This document shows positions 7,296 to 16,515 of a DNA stretch of 64,000 bases, piece after piece; position 1 is the stretch's first letter, and each line of letters opens with the position of its first letter. The stretch comes from Arthrobacter sp. B3I9 (GTDB lineage: Bacteria; Actinomycetota; Actinomycetes; Actinomycetales; Micrococcaceae), in NCBI RefSeq assembly GCF_030816935.1, contig NZ_JAUSYO010000001.1, positions 2,480,001-2,544,000 of the forward strand. Reading direction: 5' to 3'. The notes below the pieces were generated by a model that was given only the letters and a program-made list of their open reading frames with translations, made no database searches and was not told the origin of the DNA. A program made the position numbers and the translations under genes.

Positions 7296-8926
7296 CCACT
7301 GCCCCTGTTCCCGTCCCGGGCCCTGACTCGGGCCCATCTGAAGGGAAGCAGCACATCGTGCTCCTCTTCGTGGGCCTGATGCTCTCGATGCTCCTCGCTG
7401 CACTGAACCAGACCGTGCTGAGCACCGCGTTGCCCACGATCGTGGGTGAACTTCACGGCGTCAACGACATGCTGTGGGTCATCACCGCGTTCATTCTCGC
7501 CTCCACCGTCACCATGCCCATCTACGGCAAACTCGGCGACCTGATGGGACGCAAGGCCCTGCTGATGGCTGCCATCGTGCTGTTCATGATCGGCTCGGTG
7601 GTGGGCGCCCTGGCCAACGACATGGGTATGCTTATCACCGCCCGCGTCATCCAGGGCCTGGGCGGCGGAGGCCTGATGATCCTCTCGCAGGCGGTCATCG
7701 CCGACGTCATTCCCCCGCGGGAACGCGGAAAGTACATGGGCATGATGGGTGGCGTCTTCGCCATCGCCTCCGTCGCGGGACCGCTGCTCGGAGGCTGGTT
7801 CACCGAGGGACCCGGCTGGCGCTGGGTGTTCTGGATCAACATTCCGCTGGGGCTGCTGGCGCTCGCCGGTGCCGTGTTCTTCCTCAAGCTGCCACGGCAC
7901 TCCGGTAAGCCGCGCTTGGACCTGGGCGGCATGGTGCTGCTGGCGATCGCGACTACCTGCCTCGTTCTCTTCGCCACCTGGGGTGGGAGTAAGTACGAAT
8001 GGAGCGACCCGATCATCCTGGCCCTGATCGCGGGCACCGTCCTGAGCGCCGTGGCGTTTGTCCTCGTGGAGCGCCGGACGGCGGAGCCGATCATTCCGCT
8101 GCACCTGTTCAAGGACCTCAACTTCAACCTCGCCACAGTGGCGGGCCTGTTCATCGGTGTCGCCATGTTCGGAGCGATCGGCTACCTGCCGACATACCTC
8201 CAGATGGCTTTCAGCGTCAACGCCACCGAGTCAGGTCTGCTGATGATCCCGATGATGGGCGCGCTCCTGGTTGCCTCGGTCGTCTCGGGCCAGCTGGTCA
8301 GCCGCACGGGCCGCTACAAGTGGATGCCGATAGCGGGCGGCGTGCTTGTCGCAGTCGCCCTCGTCCTGCTCTCCACCCTCAAGCCCGGTTCACCCCTGTG
8401 GGAAATCTGCGCGTACCTGGCGGTCATGGGTCTGGGGCTGGGTCTGAGCATGCAGATCATGGTGCTGATCGTGCAGAACTCTTTCCCGCTGCGCGAGGTC
8501 GGTACGGCGACGGCGTCGAACAACTTCTTCCGGCAGATCGGCGCGACGCTGGGATCCGCTGTCGTCGGCAGCCTCTTCGCGAGCAGGCTAGCGGAATTGC
8601 TGGTCCAGCGGCTGCCCGCCGCCGCCACCGGCGGCGCGCCCGGCGGATCCAATTCCCTGACCCCCGCCGTCGTCAGCGCCCTGCCGGCGCCAATTAAGGA
8701 GGCCATTATCTCCTCCTACAATGATGCCCTCACACCGATCTTCATCTGGATGGTTCCGCTGGCGTTGCTGGCGGCGGCGCTCATGTGCTTCATCAAGGAA
8801 CGGCCGCTGGCCACCGCGATCGAACACGACGTGCTGTCCGAGTCCATCTCGGAAGGCAACATCCTGATCACGGCAGACGACGCCGGAAACCAGGCACCGG
8901 TCCGGGCAGGTGGCCCTCGGCACTAA
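7292..8926 (+). CDS. MFS drug efflux transporter, DHA2 (EmrB/QacA) family
   Basis: 544 residues from GTG 7292, coupled to the TetR gene. The length and hydrophobicity fit 14 transmembrane helices. Visible motifs are NQTVLSTALPTI in helix 1 (DHA2 signature), the motif A loop GKLGDLMGRKALLM, and ARVIQGLGGGGLM followed by the proline/glycine-rich VAGPLLGGWF (motif C). Such proteins are proton-drug antiporters in the cytoplasmic membrane exporting hydrophobic or cationic compounds. Followed immediately by a strong intrinsic terminator. Confidence 0.93.
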   Translation: MTTAPVPVPGPDSGPSEGKQHIVLLFVGLMLSMLLAALNQTVLSTALPTIVGELHGVNDMLWVITAFILASTVTMPIYGKLGDLMGRKALLMAAIVLFMIGSVVGALANDMGMLITARVIQGLGGGGLMILSQAVIADVIPPRERGKYMGMMGGVFAIASVAGPLLGGWFTEGPGWRWVFWINIPLGLLALAGAVFFLKLPRHSGKPRLDLGGMVLLAIATTCLVLFATWGGSKYEWSDPIILALIAGTVLSAVAFVLVERRTAEPIIPLHLFKDLNFNLATVAGLFIGVAMFGAIGYLPTYLQMAFSVNATESGLLMIPMMGALLVASVVSGQLVSRTGRYKWMPIAGGVLVAVALVLLSTLKPGSPLWEICAYLAVMGLGLGLSMQIMVLIVQNSFPLREVGTATASNNFFRQIGATLGSAVVGSLFASRLAELLVQRLPAAATGGAPGGSNSLTPAVVSALPAPIKEAIISSYNDALTPIFIWMVPLALLAAALMCFIKERPLATAIEHDVLSESISEGNILITADDAGNQAPVRAGGPRH

Positions 8927-8944
8927 CCCGAGGACTCTTCCGAC

Positions 8945-8994
8945 ACACCGCGTGCAGCGCGCCTTCCCGGCGGCGCTGCACGCGGTGTTTTTAT
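8945..8994 (+). terminator. Intrinsic terminator of the tetR-mfs operon
   Basis: A perfect 16-bp stem (8945-8960 with 8973-8988, starting ACACCGCG and ending CGCGGTGT), a 12-base loop, then TTTTTATTT. It lies 18 bp past the pump stop codon. Its tail overlaps the last codons of the convergent hrpB gene. Confidence 0.92.
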
Positions 8995-11663
8995 TTGCGG
9001 CTCTTGGTCCTGGCGGTGGCCGGCGCCGTCCACGGGTCCTCCGGCCAGGGGTGCCGGGGGTAGCGGCCGCGCATTTCGGCACGGACCTGGGCATACGGCC
9101 CGGACCAGAAGGACGCCAGGTCGTCCGTCACGGCCAGCGGCCGGCGCGCGGGTGACAGCAGGTGGAACAGCACCGGCACGGCCCCGCCCACCAGCCGGGG
9201 CGTCCGGTCCCATCCGAAGCACTCCTGGAGCTTGACCGCCACCACGGGCCTGCCGGCCGCATCCCCCACCTCCGGGTAGTCGATCCGGACGCGGGAGCCG
9301 CTGGGCACTTCGAGCCGCTCCGGCACGAGTTCGTCCAGACGCGATGCCTCGGGCCAGGGCAGCAGCCTGCGGAGCGGTTCGGCCAGGTCGATACCGCCAG
9401 CGGGGGCACCACCGGCCAGCGCTTCGAGCTCCGGGGCAAGCCACTCCTGCAGCCGGGCCAGCAGCGCGTCCTCCGCGACATCCGGCCAGGGATCCCCCAG
9501 CTCCCGGTGCAGGAGGAACAGCCGACGGCGCAGGGTGTCCCCCGCCGTCGACCATCCGATCGTCCCCAGCCCGTCCCGCTTCAGGGCGGCGGCCACGGCC
9601 CGGCGTCCTTCCTCGGCGGAGGGCCGGACCGGCGTCGAGGACAGCACGATGGCGCCGAGCCGCCGCTCCCGCCGGGCCGTCACCCGGCCCTGGTTGAACT
9701 GCGCCTCCACCGCGTCGGTGAGCAGCTGCCGCGCGGCGGCCTCCGCGGCATCAGCGGCCAGCGGCGCGGCGGAACGGATTACGGCCCCGGTCCCGGCGGC
9801 ATCCCGCCCCTGGGTGCGGGACACTTCGGCTACGGCCAGCCACTCGTGCCCGGTCAGGGAGCTGCCGGCCGGCAGCCCTGCCCGGGTACCGGACGAGAGC
9901 AGATAACGTTCCGGCCCGCCACCCGGGACACGGCGCGCCACCCGGTCCGGGAAGGCGAGGGCAACAACAAAACCAACCGCGTCCGCGGCGTCCGGCGGTG
10001 CCGGCGTTGCCGGCGGGACGGCGCCGGAGGGCTCCCGGCGCGCAATCGCCTCCATCCGCCGCACATCCTCCGACCAGCGCCGGGAGGCCGGGTCCTTCCC
10101 GGCGCGGAGGGCGCTGAGCAGCCGCGTCAGGTCCGCGCCGGGGGCCCGCTGGTCTCCGGCCACGAGGGCGACAGCTTCGGCGGCGGTGCGCGGGCCGACG
10201 CCGGCGGCCCCGTCCAGCAGGGCGCGGGCCAGGCGCGGGTCCGCCGGGATCCCTGCCAGGGTCCGGCCAAGAGGCGTGGCGGAGCCGTCCTGGTCCACAG
10301 CGCCGAGTTCCCCCAGCACCTCCATGGCGTCCGCCATCGCCGCGGGGGGCGGAGCGTCCGGGAGCGCCAGTCCGCGCCCGCCGGGCGATCCCCAGCAGGC
10401 CAGGGTCAGGGCGGCGCCCGTCAGGTCGGCGACGGCGATCTCCGGCGTCTGGTGCGCAGGCGCGGCGCCGAACGTCCGCTGGTCGTAGCAGCGCACCACT
10501 TTTCCGGGGCCCTGGCGGGCGGCGCGCCCGGCCCGCTGTTCGGCGGAAGCCCGTGAGCAGGACACGGTCACCAGTCCGGACATGCCGCGGCTGGCGTCGC
10601 GGCGGGGCTCGCGGGACAGCCCGGCGTCGATGACCAGCCGGACTCCCGGGACGGTCAGCGAGGATTCGGCAAGGCCGGTGGACACGATGATCCGCGCGGG
10701 GGCGCCCGGCTCACGCCCCGAAACGGCGCGGTCCTGCTCCGCCGGGCCGGACTGGCCATGCAGCTCCAGCACCTCCGGGCCGCCGCCGCGCCCGCGAAGA
10801 CGCGCGGCCACGTAGGAAACCTCCCAGGCCCCCGGCACGAAGACCAGGGCGTCAATGTCCTGTCCGGCCGCCCGCGCGGCGGCGTGGGCGGCCCCGGCAG
10901 TGTCCGCCACGTGGTCGAGGAAGGACCGGGTCACGCCCCGTTCGTCCAGCCTGGCCCCGGCCGCGGGAACCCACTCGACCTCCAGCGGGTGGAGGGCGGA
11001 CGGACAGTCGATGACCGGGGCGACGGCGCCGCCGTCGCCGAGGAGGCGGGCGAAGCGCGGGGCATCCAGGGTGGCGGACATGGCGACCAGGGTGAGGTCC
11101 TCTCGCAACTGCCGGACCTCGCCGAGCATGCCGACGAGGAGGTCTGTTTCCAGCCCGCGCTCGTGGACTTCGTCGAGGACGACGACGGCTGTTGACCCCA
11201 GTCCCGGATCCGCCAGCAGCCTGTTCAGCAGGATCCCGGGGGTGACGAACTCGATCAGGGTGCCCGGCCCCGCCTGGCGTTCGCCCCGGACCATGTAGCC
11301 GATCCGGTCCCCGAGCCGGCTGCCGTCGAGGGCCGCCAGGCGCCGGGCGGCGGACCGGACCGCCACGCGCCGCGGCTGCGTGACCACCACGCGCGGCGGC
11401 GGGACGTTGTCCCGCCCCCGCCCGCCCTGCCCCGCCGCGGCCAGGTTCGCTGCGGCCAAGTTCGCGAGCAAAGGCGGCACTAGGGTGGTCTTTCCGGTGC
11501 CCGGCGGGGCCTGCACCACGGCGGCCCCGCCGGCACCCGCCGACCGCAACGTGGCAGCCAACTCCCCCAGCGACGCGGCAAAAGTCAGACCGGCTCCGAT
11601 GGCAGCCAGATCGAAAGGCCCGCGGGCACCAAGCAGGTCAACGGGCGCGGGAGCGGAAGTCAC
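8991..11663 (-). CDS. hrpB: ATP-dependent RNA helicase HrpB
   Basis: 890 residues, slightly longer than the usual ~820-850. DEAH/RHA-family helicase: Walker A APPGTGKTTLVPP (about residue 52), motif Ia TQPRRVAVRSAARRLA, motif II DEVHERGLETD, motif III AMSATLDAPR, and motifs V-VI including STGLAESSLT and RAGRAARQGPGKVVR. The C-terminal HrpB domain contains WLAPEL and LLPWPEASRLDELVPE. An insertion near residue 75 is Ala/Gly-rich (LAAANLAAAGQGGRGRD) and explains some of the extra length. Its cellular role in actinobacteria is not established. Monocistronic-looking, convergent with the efflux operon. Confidence 0.94.
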   Translation of the reverse strand: MTSAPAPVDLLGARGPFDLAAIGAGLTFAASLGELAATLRSAGAGGAAVVQAPPGTGKTTLVPPLLANLAAANLAAAGQGGRGRDNVPPPRVVVTQPRRVAVRSAARRLAALDGSRLGDRIGYMVRGERQAGPGTLIEFVTPGILLNRLLADPGLGSTAVVVLDEVHERGLETDLLVGMLGEVRQLREDLTLVAMSATLDAPRFARLLGDGGAVAPVIDCPSALHPLEVEWVPAAGARLDERGVTRSFLDHVADTAGAAHAAARAAGQDIDALVFVPGAWEVSYVAARLRGRGGGPEVLELHGQSGPAEQDRAVSGREPGAPARIIVSTGLAESSLTVPGVRLVIDAGLSREPRRDASRGMSGLVTVSCSRASAEQRAGRAARQGPGKVVRCYDQRTFGAAPAHQTPEIAVADLTGAALTLACWGSPGGRGLALPDAPPPAAMADAMEVLGELGAVDQDGSATPLGRTLAGIPADPRLARALLDGAAGVGPRTAAEAVALVAGDQRAPGADLTRLLSALRAGKDPASRRWSEDVRRMEAIARREPSGAVPPATPAPPDAADAVGFVVALAFPDRVARRVPGGGPERYLLSSGTRAGLPAGSSLTGHEWLAVAEVSRTQGRDAAGTGAVIRSAAPLAADAAEAAARQLLTDAVEAQFNQGRVTARRERRLGAIVLSSTPVRPSAEEGRRAVAAALKRDGLGTIGWSTAGDTLRRRLFLLHRELGDPWPDVAEDALLARLQEWLAPELEALAGGAPAGGIDLAEPLRRLLPWPEASRLDELVPERLEVPSGSRVRIDYPEVGDAAGRPVVAVKLQECFGWDRTPRLVGGAVPVLFHLLSPARRPLAVTDDLASFWSGPYAQVRAEMRGRYPRHPWPEDPWTAPATARTKSRK

Positions 11664-11730
11664 TACTTTATTGTCCCGGAAACCTGTGCCGGAAACTTTT
11701 GCATCCGGAAACCCGAGCCCGGAAACGCAG

Positions 11731-11769
11731 CAGGGGCTGACCGGAACCTTGCGGTCCGTTCAGCCCCTG
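11731..11769 (-). terminator. Hairpin downstream of uspA (probable terminator)
   Basis: CAGGGGCTGA (11731-11740) pairs with TCAGCCCCTG (11760-11769), and the stem continues imperfectly to a TTGC loop. It lies 50 bp past the uspA stop in the direction of transcription and before hrpB. There is only a weak T-rich tail, so termination efficiency is uncertain. Confidence 0.55.
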
Positions 11770-11804
11770 CCTACTCCAGCGCCTACTCCAGCGCCTACTC
11801 CAGC
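11769..11804. repeat. Three tandem copies of a 12-bp unit
   Basis: GCCTACTCCAGC is repeated exactly three times in a row between the uspA stop and the hairpin. No coding role is seen. It probably arose by slippage. Confidence 0.85.
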
Positions 11805-11818
11805 GACCGCGGCGGTCC

Positions 11819-12223
11819 CTAGAAAGGTGCCCCTGCCGGCTTCACGGCGAGCACCGGCCGGTCCGCCTGCATCAGGATCCGCTGGGCGTGGCTGCCGAGG
11901 ATGAACTTGCCCACCTGGGAACGGTGCCGCAGCCCGATGACAATCAAGGAGGCATCGATCTCGCGGGCGAGGTCGAGGAACTCGTCCGCCAGGTCGTGCT
12001 GGTACGGCGGCTGCCTCACCGAAGTGCGGACGCCGGCGGCGGTGGCGCGCCGCGACGCTTCCTCCAGGACATCCCGGGGAGCCACGGCCTTGTCAACCAG
12101 GGCGCCCTCCCGCGCGGAGTTGACAATCACCAGGTCCTCGTTCCGCAGTTGCGCTTCGGCGATGCCCGCGGTCAGCGCAGCCTCCCCTGCCGGGGTGGGG
12201 ACGAAACCGACAATGATGCTCAT
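11819..12223 (-). CDS. Universal stress protein, UspA family
   Basis: 134 residues, a single Usp domain. It begins [17 protein letters not shown]. The ATP-binding loop is IGLRHRSQVGKFILGSHAQ near the C-terminus, matching the G-x2-G-x9-G-S/T layout loosely, and is followed by the usual ADRPVLAVKP strand. It overlaps tctA by 4 bp (ATGA), so it is made with the TctCBA transporter. Usp proteins coupled to solute transporters are known (TeaD with the TeaABC TRAP transporter), where they modulate transport with bound ATP. A similar regulatory role here is inference. Confidence 0.92.
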   Translation of the reverse strand: MSIIVGFVPTPAGEAALTAGIAEAQLRNEDLVIVNSAREGALVDKAVAPRDVLEEASRRATAAGVRTSVRQPPYQHDLADEFLDLAREIDASLIVIGLRHRSQVGKFILGSHAQRILMQADRPVLAVKPAGAPF

Positions 12224-13752
12224 ACCTTCTCCTTGATTCGTTCCGGTGAGGGCGCTCCGGAAGCGGAGGCCTTGCGTTTGGCCAGCATGTTCCGGATCAC
12301 CGGGAACACTGCAACGAGCACAAAGACCGTCAGCAGGGTTGCCGAGATGGGGCGGCTGAAGAAGCCTGCCGGGTCGCCGCCGAAGACCAGCAGCGAACGC
12401 CGCAATGAACTCTCCAGCAGCGATCCAAGAACGAACGCCAGGACCAGGGGTCCTGGTTCGAAACCGAACTTCTTCATGAGGTAGCCGATGATGCCGAAGA
12501 CGACGACCAGCGTCACGTCGAACATGCTGTTGTTGATCGTGTAGGCGCCCAGCAGCGTGATGAGCGCGGTGACGGGGGCCAGGATTGCGGCGCGCACCCG
12601 AAGGATCTTTACGAAGACTCCCACGAGCGGAAGGCTCATGATCAGCAGCAGGATGTTGCCGATGTACATCGAGTTCACGACGCCCCAGAACAGCTCCGGA
12701 TCCTGGTCCACGAGCTGCGGGCCTGGCGTGACGCCCTGAATCAGCAGGGCTCCGAACATGAGCGCCATGGTGGCGTTTGCCGGGATCCCGAGCGTGAGCA
12801 GCGGGATGAAGGATGACGTCGCTGCCGCGTTGTTGGCGGTTTCCGGACCGGCAACGCCTTCCGGCGCGCCCTTGCCGAACCGCTCCGGCTGCTTGGCCCG
12901 CTTCTTCTCCATGGCGTAGGAGGCCATGGAGGCGATCGTCGCGCCGCCACCTGGCAGGATGCCAAGGAAGAAGCCGAGAACCGAGCCGCGGCCGATCGCA
13001 CCGGACGCCTGCTTGAGGTCCTTCCGTGAGGGCCAGATGTTCGTGACCTTGGTGGGTGCCTTGGCGGCGCGGTGGCGTTCCTCCAGGTTGTAGAGGATTT
13101 CGCCAAGGCCGAAAACGCCCATGGCGATCGGCACAAAGTCGATGCCGTCGGCAAGCTCCAGGCTGCCGAAGGTGAAACGGCTTTCGCCGGTGAAGATGTC
13201 CCGGCCGACCGTTGCGAGCAGCAGGCCGACGGCGGCGGCGATGAGCGCCTTGGTCTTTGCACCGTTGCTGATGGTTGCCACCAGCAGGATTCCGAGCAGC
13301 GCCAGGGCCGAGTACTCCGCGGGACCGAAGTCGAGGGCGAAGCTGGCCACGACGGGAGCCAGGAAGGTCAAGCCGATGATGGCGCCGGTGCCGCCGATGA
13401 ATGAGCCGATGGACGCCAGCCCGAGCGCGGTGCCGGCCTTGCCCTGTTTGGCCATCTGGTAGCCGTCGAACACGGTCACCACGGACGACGCTTCGCCCGG
13501 CAGGCGCAGCAGCACGGAGGTGATGGTGCCGCCGTATTGTGCGCCATAGAAGATGCCCGCGAGCATGATGATGGCGGTGACGGGTTCTACGTTGTACGTG
13601 AGCGGCAGAAGGATGGCGATGGTTGCCGCGGGCCCCAGACCGGGCAGGACACCGATCAACATGCCGATAACGACGCCGATCAGGCAGTAGAGGAGGTTGG
13701 TCGGCTCCAGGACAACGGCGAAGCCGTTGATGACGGGATTTAGGAAATCCAC
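12220..13752 (-). CDS. tctA: Tripartite tricarboxylate transporter permease, TctA family
   Basis: 510 residues, the large integral-membrane subunit with about 12 transmembrane helices. Family hallmarks are [20 protein letters not shown] near residue 33, [23 protein letters not shown], and a second [16 protein letters not shown] copy, the two internal repeats of TctA. It works with TctB and the binding protein TctC to import carboxylates with a cation gradient. Downstream of tctB by 9 bp and coupled to uspA. Substrate is inferred from context: a C6 di- or tricarboxylate such as an aldarate. Confidence 0.93.
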   Translation of the reverse strand: MDFLNPVINGFAVVLEPTNLLYCLIGVVIGMLIGVLPGLGPAATIAILLPLTYNVEPVTAIIMLAGIFYGAQYGGTITSVLLRLPGEASSVVTVFDGYQMAKQGKAGTALGLASIGSFIGGTGAIIGLTFLAPVVASFALDFGPAEYSALALLGILLVATISNGAKTKALIAAAVGLLLATVGRDIFTGESRFTFGSLELADGIDFVPIAMGVFGLGEILYNLEERHRAAKAPTKVTNIWPSRKDLKQASGAIGRGSVLGFFLGILPGGGATIASMASYAMEKKRAKQPERFGKGAPEGVAGPETANNAAATSSFIPLLTLGIPANATMALMFGALLIQGVTPGPQLVDQDPELFWGVVNSMYIGNILLLIMSLPLVGVFVKILRVRAAILAPVTALITLLGAYTINNSMFDVTLVVVFGIIGYLMKKFGFEPGPLVLAFVLGSLLESSLRRSLLVFGGDPAGFFSRPISATLLTVFVLVAVFPVIRNMLAKRKASASGAPSPERIKEKV

Positions 13753-13761
13753 GGGGTTCTC

Positions 13762-14358
13762 CTAGAAGAGGTGGGGAATGGAGGTGTTGAGCGCCAGGAC
13801 GAAGATTCCGTAGAACGCCGCCACGACGATTGCGCTGACCAGCAGGGTGGAGCGCCAGGTTTCGCCGCCGAGGAAGCGCATCCAGATGATGGACAGGACG
13901 AGTGCCGGCAGTTCAAAACCGATGACCGGCATCAGCGCAACCATGGCGGCCAGGGTGACGAGACCCGTGAGGGGCGCCAGGGACATCCGGGTGAACTTTT
14001 CCGCGTCCCGGTTGTGCCGCCCGATGATGAGCTGGAAGAGGCCGAGGACCACCATGACGCAACTGATCATGAACGGCCACAACCCGGGCTGCGGCGCCGC
14101 CGGGGTGCCCAGGCCCATCGCGATGGACAGGACTACTGCGCCGATGCCGACGCCGATAACCACAAGGGAGGACGCCGCGCTGGCCAGCGCTCCGGCGGCG
14201 GGCGGCTTCTCGTCCTCCCACTGCGCGGCAAGCTGTTCCGGAGTGAGGTCCGCGAGAACATCGTCGGTATCAACAAGAGGGGCGTCCCCGCCGGAGGGGG
14301 CAGCCGAACGGCGTCCTCCTCCGGCGGGCACTGCTGGTGTGGCTGGCACTGGGATCAC
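13762..14358 (-). CDS. tctB: Tripartite tricarboxylate transporter small subunit, TctB family
   Basis: 198 residues starting at GTG 14358, which overlaps the tctC stop (GTGA); an upstream in-frame start would lie inside tctC. A soluble N-terminus of about 55 residues (Pro/Ala/Asp-rich) precedes four hydrophobic helices: SLVVIGVGIGAVVLSIAMGL, the GLWPFMISCVMVVLGLFQL region, the APLTGLVTLAAMVALMP region, and a final STLLVSAIVVAAFYGIFVLA. This is the usual TctB layout with a longer tail. Confidence 0.88.
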   Translation of the reverse strand: MIPVPATPAVPAGGGRRSAAPSGGDAPLVDTDDVLADLTPEQLAAQWEDEKPPAAGALASAASSLVVIGVGIGAVVLSIAMGLGTPAAPQPGLWPFMISCVMVVLGLFQLIIGRHNRDAEKFTRMSLAPLTGLVTLAAMVALMPVIGFELPALVLSIIWMRFLGGETWRSTLLVSAIVVAAFYGIFVLALNTSIPHLF

Positions 14359-15359
14359 TTCGTCCCGCTGAGGCTGATGCTGTACTTCTCCACCAGGGCC
14401 TTGTACTTGGCGGCGTAGTCCTTCCACTGCGTGACGACTTCCTCGCCGGAGATTTCCTTCGGGGTCAGCATGTTTTTCTTGTTGAACTCTTTGTAGGTGT
14501 CGGTCTTAAGGGTCTCCTGGATGGACGCGAGCAGCTTGTCCTTCACTTCCTTCGGGGTACCCTTCGGGGCGGCGACGGCGCGGTACTGGGCCACGGGCAC
14601 GTCGTAGCCGGATTCCTTGGCCGTCGGCACGTCCGGGAGGAAGGAGTTCCGCTCTTCTGAGAAGACCAGCAGCGGTGTCACCTTGCCGGCCTGGATCTGC
14701 GGCATTGCTTCGCCGAGCTGGACGGTGGTCAGTTCGACCTGGTTACCCAGGACCGCGGTGAGGGCGGGCTTGCCGCTGTCGAAGGGGACGTCGGTTCCCT
14801 TCACGTCAGCCTGCTTGAAGAGCACAGTCTGGGCCAGCTGGCTGCCGGTCCCCACGCCTGTGGTGCCGAACGTGATGTTGCGTCCCGCGCCGGTCACGTC
14901 CTTGATGGTTTTAAACCCTGATGCCTGGCTGGCCACCATCACGTAGTCGTCCTGGGACAACCCGGTAATGACGTCGAAGTCATCGATGTTGACGGCCTCC
15001 TCCGACGTGACGGCGAGGGGTGTGATGGTGATCAGGGACGCGTTGAGCAGAACCAGGTTCTGTCCGTCGGCAGGCTTTCCGGCGACCTCCTTGCTGGCAA
15101 GGGCCCCGTTGGCGCCGGGCTTGTTCACCACAGGCATCGGCGCACCGAGCGACTTTGCTGCGCCTTCCGAAATGGCGCGGGCAATCAGGTCGGTGCTGCC
15201 GCCCGCCGCCTGGCCCACCGTGAGGTTCACAGGTCCGTTCGGATACTTCGACGTCGAAGCGGCGCTGCCGCCGGCGACGTTGCCGCAGGCGGTCAAGGCC
15301 AGCAGCGTTACCGCCGATGCCGCTCCGAGTACGGCACGGCGCGAAGGGAAGTGCATCAT
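14355..15359 (-). CDS. tctC: Tripartite tricarboxylate transporter substrate-binding lipoprotein, TctC family
   Basis: 334 residues. Two adjacent ATGs follow GAGGAG; 15359 is taken. The signal peptide ends in a lipobox, LLALTACGNVAGGS (Cys about residue 26), so the protein is membrane-tethered outside the cell. The mature part opens PNGPVNLTVGQAAGGSTDLIARAISEG, the typical Bug/TctC fold start. First gene of tctC-tctB-tctA-uspA and divergent from the LysR gene at 15502, which probably controls it. Confidence 0.93.
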   Translation of the reverse strand: MMHFPSRRAVLGAASAVTLLALTACGNVAGGSAASTSKYPNGPVNLTVGQAAGGSTDLIARAISEGAAKSLGAPMPVVNKPGANGALASKEVAGKPADGQNLVLLNASLITITPLAVTSEEAVNIDDFDVITGLSQDDYVMVASQASGFKTIKDVTGAGRNITFGTTGVGTGSQLAQTVLFKQADVKGTDVPFDSGKPALTAVLGNQVELTTVQLGEAMPQIQAGKVTPLLVFSEERNSFLPDVPTAKESGYDVPVAQYRAVAAPKGTPKEVKDKLLASIQETLKTDTYKEFNKKNMLTPKEISGEEVVTQWKDYAAKYKALVEKYSISLSGTK

Positions 15360-15452
15360 TGAAACTCCTCATTGATCGTCAGGGACGAAGCCCCGGAAGC
15401 ATGTGAACCGCGTCACTGCCGGTTCGCTGTGTCGAGTTTAGGGAGCGGCTAT

Positions 15453-15480
15453 GATGCATGTCTAAGCCCAAATATGCATC
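15453..15480. promoter_or_regulatory. Interrupted palindrome between tctC and lysR
   Basis: GATGCAT (15453-15459) and ATGCATC (15474-15480) form a perfect 7-bp inverted repeat with a 14-bp spacer in the divergent promoter region, 21 bp before the LysR start. The position and interrupted symmetry suit a LysR-type operator. Confidence 0.6.
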
Positions 15481-15501
15481 GAGTGATACCTGGAAGGCAT
15501 A

Positions 15502-16386
15502 ATGTTTACCTTTGACCAGCTGGCGGGATTCATTGCCGTGGCGGAAGAACTGCACTTCGGCCGGGCGGCGGAACGCCTCAACATGACCCAGCCACCGCTG
15601 AGCCGGCAGATCCAGAAGCTGGAGAAGTCCGTGGGGACCGAACTGTTTGAACGGGACAACCGGAAGGTGCAGCTGACCGCCGCAGGTTCCGCCTTCCTCG
15701 AAGAAGCCAGGCGGCTGCTGGCTCTCGCCGAGCGGGCCCCCCTCACCGCCCGGCGCATCGCATCGGGCCGCTCCGGCCTGCTGCGGATCGGTTTCACCGC
15801 AGCGAGCGGGTTCAGCATTCTGGGGCCGCTGCTGGAGGAGATCTCCGCGATCCTCCCCGACGTCGACGTCGATTTGCAGGAGATGGTGACCGGGGAACAG
15901 ATCCAGGCCCTGGAGACGGGGGAACTGGACCTGGGCCTGGCGCGGCCCCCGTTCGACAGGGATCTCTTCGACTCGAGGCTCCTGTTCCGCGAATCCATGA
16001 TGGTCGCCGTACCGGCGGGCCACCCGCTTGCCCGCCGCGGCGGGACCGTCGCGGACGAGGACCTCAAGGACGAGCCCCTCATCATGCATTCTCCGCTGCA
16101 GGCGCGGTACTTCTACGACCTGGTGGTCCGCATGCTGCCGGTGCAGCACGAGAACGTGGTCCACACCGTGAGCCAGATCCTGACCATGGTTTCCCTGGTA
16201 GCAGCCAAACGCGGCGTCGCCTTCGTGCCCCGGTCCGCCACGGCACTGGGCATCCAGGGTGTCGAGTTCCTTCCCCTGGCCACCGGGCATGGGGAGCCCG
16301 TTGAGCTCCACGCGATCTGGAGCCGGAAGGTGAGCAATCCGGCGCTTTCGCGGCTGCTGGCCGGTATCGACTTCCATCTGGACTGA
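15502..16386 (+). CDS. LysR-family transcriptional regulator
   Basis: 294 residues. The N-terminal winged helix is MFTFDQLAGFIAVAEELHFG RAAERLNMTQPPLSRQIQKLE in outline, the canonical LTTR DNA-binding domain. The C-terminal periplasmic-binding-like effector domain follows from about residue 90 (LRIGFTAASGF). It is divergent from tctCBA and immediately upstream of the kdgD operon. It most likely activates the transporter, the catabolic genes, or both, in response to an aldarate or a pathway intermediate. The effector is inference. Confidence 0.93.
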   Translation: MFTFDQLAGFIAVAEELHFGRAAERLNMTQPPLSRQIQKLEKSVGTELFERDNRKVQLTAAGSAFLEEARRLLALAERAPLTARRIASGRSGLLRIGFTAASGFSILGPLLEEISAILPDVDVDLQEMVTGEQIQALETGELDLGLARPPFDRDLFDSRLLFRESMMVAVPAGHPLARRGGTVADEDLKDEPLIMHSPLQARYFYDLVVRMLPVQHENVVHTVSQILTMVSLVAAKRGVAFVPRSATALGIQGVEFLPLATGHGEPVELHAIWSRKVSNPALSRLLAGIDFHLD

Positions 16387-16399
16387 CAGCAATGCAATG

Positions 16400-16443
16400 C
16401 ACGCAAGGTATCAATTCATTCAATAATGCACTTGGACAGGCAT
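16400..16443 (+). promoter_or_regulatory. Conserved promoter element, copy 1 (upstream of kdgD)
   Basis: A 44-bp stretch that closely matches 23318-23361 upstream of the MFS gene. Shared blocks include GCAAGGYATC, AATAATG and TTGGACRGGCAT. The TTGGAC at 16432-16437 is followed after 19 bp by TACGCT, and the second copy has TAAAGT at the same spacing. A dyad TAATG-N12-CATGA lies inside. It is probably an activator or repressor site overlapping the promoter. Confidence 0.6.
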
Positions 16444-16515
16444 GAGGTGGCAAACCTACGCTGAGAAGGAACCACCACCCCCGCCCATCTCGGCGCTTAT
16501 CCGGAGGACCACATC

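Noticed and set aside
11769..11804. CRISPR-like or integrative repeat
   Set aside because: Only three contiguous 12-bp units with no spacers and no cas or integrase genes nearby.
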